A DNA stretch of 12,009 bases from Planctomycetota bacterium. Its GTDB lineage: Bacteria; Planctomycetota; UBA1135. A program made the position numbers and the translations under genes. The notes beneath the pieces were generated by a model. It was not told where the DNA came from. It saw only the letters and a list, made by a program, of their open reading frames with translations, and did no database searches. Each line of letters starts with the position of its first letter. Positions within the stretch are counted from its first letter, which is position 1. Shown here piece after piece: positions 10,326 through 12,009 of the stretch. The stretch is from NCBI GenBank assembly GCA_002400895.1, contig NVRO01000149.1:1-12009 (forward strand), written 5' to 3'.

Positions 10326-11059
10326 TGGTCAGATTGTTCCTGGCTTTTTCTTTCTGCCCCATCGGGGATTTTTTGCGGTTCGGTCAGCCGGAGGGAAAGA
10401 CCAAGTGGCGACACTTGTTCCTGGTCGGGAACCAACACTCCGCCAGAAACAATCGTGCGCAGCGCTTCTTCGACCGACAGATTGACCGGGACAATGTCTG
10501 CCGCAGGAACAAACAGGGTGTAGCCGGTTGCCGGCAATGGGGAGGAAGGAACAAACACCGAAACCAGTTCATCCCCCCGCGCCTGATTTAGGGACTTCAG
10601 GCAATTCCCGGTAAGAAAACCCAAGGAATACACCTCCCGGCGGGGATATGGAATGGCAACGACGCGTTCGAATTCAACTTTCTTTTCTTCACCAAAGAAG
10701 AATTCGGTGATTTGTTTCATATATGGATAGATGGCTCCGAACAACGGCACCCGCTTGATCAAGCGCTCCAATAGTGCGACCACTCGCCGACCAAGAAATC
10801 CTGAAAACCACCAGCCGCACAGCAACAACAAAACAGCAACCAGAGCAATCGAAATCCAGAATCGCAGGCCATCCGGTAGCGCCTCTTGGAGCCCAACCAT
10901 GCCGAGGGCCCATTCGACAACGGCATCAACGCGGTGGAAAATAATGTTGGACAAGAAGTTCCACACCCACAACAAAATGGCAGCGGTCAGGCCGACCGGC
11001 AAAACAATAGCCAGCCCGCGGAGGAGCAGGCGGGTAATTGAACTGGAGATTGTGGTCAT
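10322..11059 (-). CDS. DUF502 family membrane protein
   Basis: A 245-residue membrane protein of the DUF502 family, whose function is not established. Two transmembrane segments are visible, at about residues 11-36 and 66-88. They are followed by the family core: VPLFGAIYPYMKQITEFFF (104-122), a YPRREVYSLGFLTG block (about 138-151), and VFVPSSPLPATGYTLFVP, which resembles the VPTTPNPTSG-type block of the family. The charged C-terminus (about the last 20 residues) looks disordered. The start is ATG at 11059, 18 bp after the hemW stop, without a clear Shine-Dalgarno. It overlaps pyrF by 4 bp. Position in a hemW–DUF502–pyrF run suggests shared transcription but does not reveal a function. Confidence 0.88.
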   Translation of the reverse strand: MTTISSSITRLLLRGLAIVLPVGLTAAILLWVWNFLSNIIFHRVDAVVEWALGMVGLQEALPDGLRFWISIALVAVLLLLCGWWFSGFLGRRVVALLERLIKRVPLFGAIYPYMKQITEFFFGEEKKVEFERVVAIPYPRREVYSLGFLTGNCLKSLNQARGDELVSVFVPSSPLPATGYTLFVPAADIVPVNLSVEEALRTIVSGGVLVPDQEQVSPLGLSLRLTEPQKIPDGAERKSQEQSDQ

Positions 11060-11077
11060 GGGGGTCGTCGCGTTAAA

Positions 11078-12004
11078 TCATACCTGTCGCCGCGGCAGCA
11101 ATCGCTGGAGAACTCCGTCCAGCAAGCGAAACCCATCTGCGGTAGCACGAGCTCGGAATTCATTAACTTCAAGCAGGCCATCCTCCTGAAGTTCGGCAAG
11201 CTGTTGTTGGTAATGGTCGCGCGGGTCAATCCCCGAGATGCGCATTGCCCGGTCAAAGTCCAAGCCCTCATGTTCAAGCCGCAACCCCATCATGAAGCAG
11301 TCGAAAAGTACTGTTTCCGGGTCGCACTCCTCCGCTTTGGAGCGACCATCTTTGTTGGCGACCTGGTCCGCCCATGCCACCGGGTCGGCGATATTTATTG
11401 AGCGCCTTTGCCCCACCCAGCTTGCCGCCCCGGGCCCGATTCCAACCCAATTCAGGCTACGCCAGTAAACCAGATTGTGTAGGCACTCTTCACCACGACG
11501 GGCAAAGTTGGAAACTTCATAGCGGGCAAAGCCCAGCTCCGAGCACGTTTGGCGGGTTGACTCGAACAATTCGGCACAAAGCTCGGGGTCGGAGCGATCA
11601 AATCGGCCGGCAAGATGCTTTTTGGTCAATGCAGTCCCTGGCTCAAAACTCAACTCGTAACAGGACAGATGATTGACTCCGGACCCGGCAACTTGTTGCA
11701 GATCTTCAATCCATTGCTCCGGCTGTTGGCCGGGGAAAGCATAGATTAAATCGGCGTTGACGCGAGCAAAGCCGGCATCCTTGGCGGTGTCAATCGCATC
11801 CAGCGCCTGTTGTGGTGAGTGTGCCCTGTCATACGCCGCGAGAACGTCTTCACGCAAGGATTGGACGCCAATCGAAATGCGGTTTACCCCCCCCTCGGCG
11901 GCGACGGCGGCGACGTCGGGGAGAAAGGATTCGGGGTTTGCCTCCATGCTGACCTCCACCGCAGAATCTTTGAAGCCACATAGGATATTTAATTCGTCAA
12001 GCAG
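11078..12004 (-). CDS. hemW: HemW-like radical SAM protein (heme chaperone / coproporphyrinogen oxidase-like), C-terminal portion; frame interrupted near right edge
   Basis: About 300 residues of a HemW/HemN-family protein. Family blocks seen are MEANPES, GVNRISIGVQSL, DLIYAFPGQ, CYELSFEPGT, YEVSNFA, and HNLVYW followed by GIGPGA, the last two being typical of the HemN_C region. HemW is a radical-SAM-fold heme-binding chaperone. The CxxxCxxC cluster motif and GGGTPS segment belong ~60-80 residues further upstream, outside the window. The frame, however, has an in-frame TGA at 12005-12007, just before a segment LLDELN that looks like normal HemW sequence. The available start codons (GTG 11959, ATG 11947) would therefore give a protein lacking the radical-SAM site. 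This suggests a frameshift, nonsense mutation or sequence error rather than a true start. EANPES and GVNRISIG lie in one frame on both sides of a G8 run, so that run is not the site of the break. DUF502 follows after 18 bp. Confidence 0.8.
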   Translation of the reverse strand: MLDELNILCGFKDSAVEVSMEANPESFLPDVAAVAAEGGVNRISIGVQSLREDVLAAYDRAHSPQQALDAIDTAKDAGFARVNADLIYAFPGQQPEQWIEDLQQVAGSGVNHLSCYELSFEPGTALTKKHLAGRFDRSDPELCAELFESTRQTCSELGFARYEVSNFARRGEECLHNLVYWRSLNWVGIGPGAASWVGQRRSINIADPVAWADQVANKDGRSKAEECDPETVLFDCFMMGLRLEHEGLDFDRAMRISGIDPRDHYQQQLAELQEDGLLEVNEFRARATADGFRLLDGVLQRLLPRRQV

Positions 12005-12009
12005 TCATC

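Noticed and set aside
11887..11894. C8 run (G8 in the coding strand of hemW) as the cause of the broken hemW frame or phase variation
   Set aside because: HemW-like blocks on both sides, EANPES and GVNRISIG, are in the same frame, so the run length is consistent with an intact frame.

Overview
The window is an ordinary chromosomal replication-origin neighbourhood. It carries ten protein-coding genes, two of them cut by the window edges. Protein similarity and gene content point to a Gram-negative-type bacterium, most plausibly Verrucomicrobiota (Opitutae/Puniceicoccales-like) or a close PVC relative. That placement is an inference from general resemblance: GyrB with a large insert in its C-terminal half, a DciA-type helicase-loader gene beside dnaN, few Shine-Dalgarno sequences, and a DUF502–long PyrF pairing. 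It was not tested by any search.

Layout, left to right. The 3' end of feoB (ferrous iron transporter) is the only plus-strand gene. It converges on gyrB, and the two stop codons overlap. All other genes read leftwards. The replication block, in transcription order, is dnaA, a 353-bp intergenic gap, dnaN, dciA (DUF721) and gyrB. The gap holds several near-consensus DnaA boxes, an AT-rich stretch and a good dnaN promoter candidate, so it is the best oriC candidate here. A second leftward block lies upstream of dnaA, in transcription order: hemW (5' end off-window or disrupted), a DUF502 membrane protein, pyrF (long type-2 OMP decarboxylase), an unrecognised 311-residue protein, parA/soj, and a class-V cysteine desulfurase. 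Its genes overlap or lie within about 50 bp of each other, so it is probably one or two operons.

Together the central genes cover initiation (DnaA), helicase loading (DciA), processivity (DnaN), supercoil control (GyrB) and segregation (ParA). The flanking genes are housekeeping metabolism: iron uptake, sulfur mobilisation, pyrimidine and heme/radical-SAM chemistry. I see no mobile element, CRISPR array, tRNA, rRNA or defence system, and no evidence for a new multi-gene system.

Points worth a second look are the oriC candidate, with a DnaA box overlapping the -35 of the presumed dnaN promoter; a hairpin with a T-tract at the dciA/gyrB junction; the TTG start and long A-tracts of gyrB; an in-frame TGA in hemW near the right edge; a cysteine desulfurase with Leu in place of the usual His before the PLP lysine; and the unrecognised protein between pyrF and parA.
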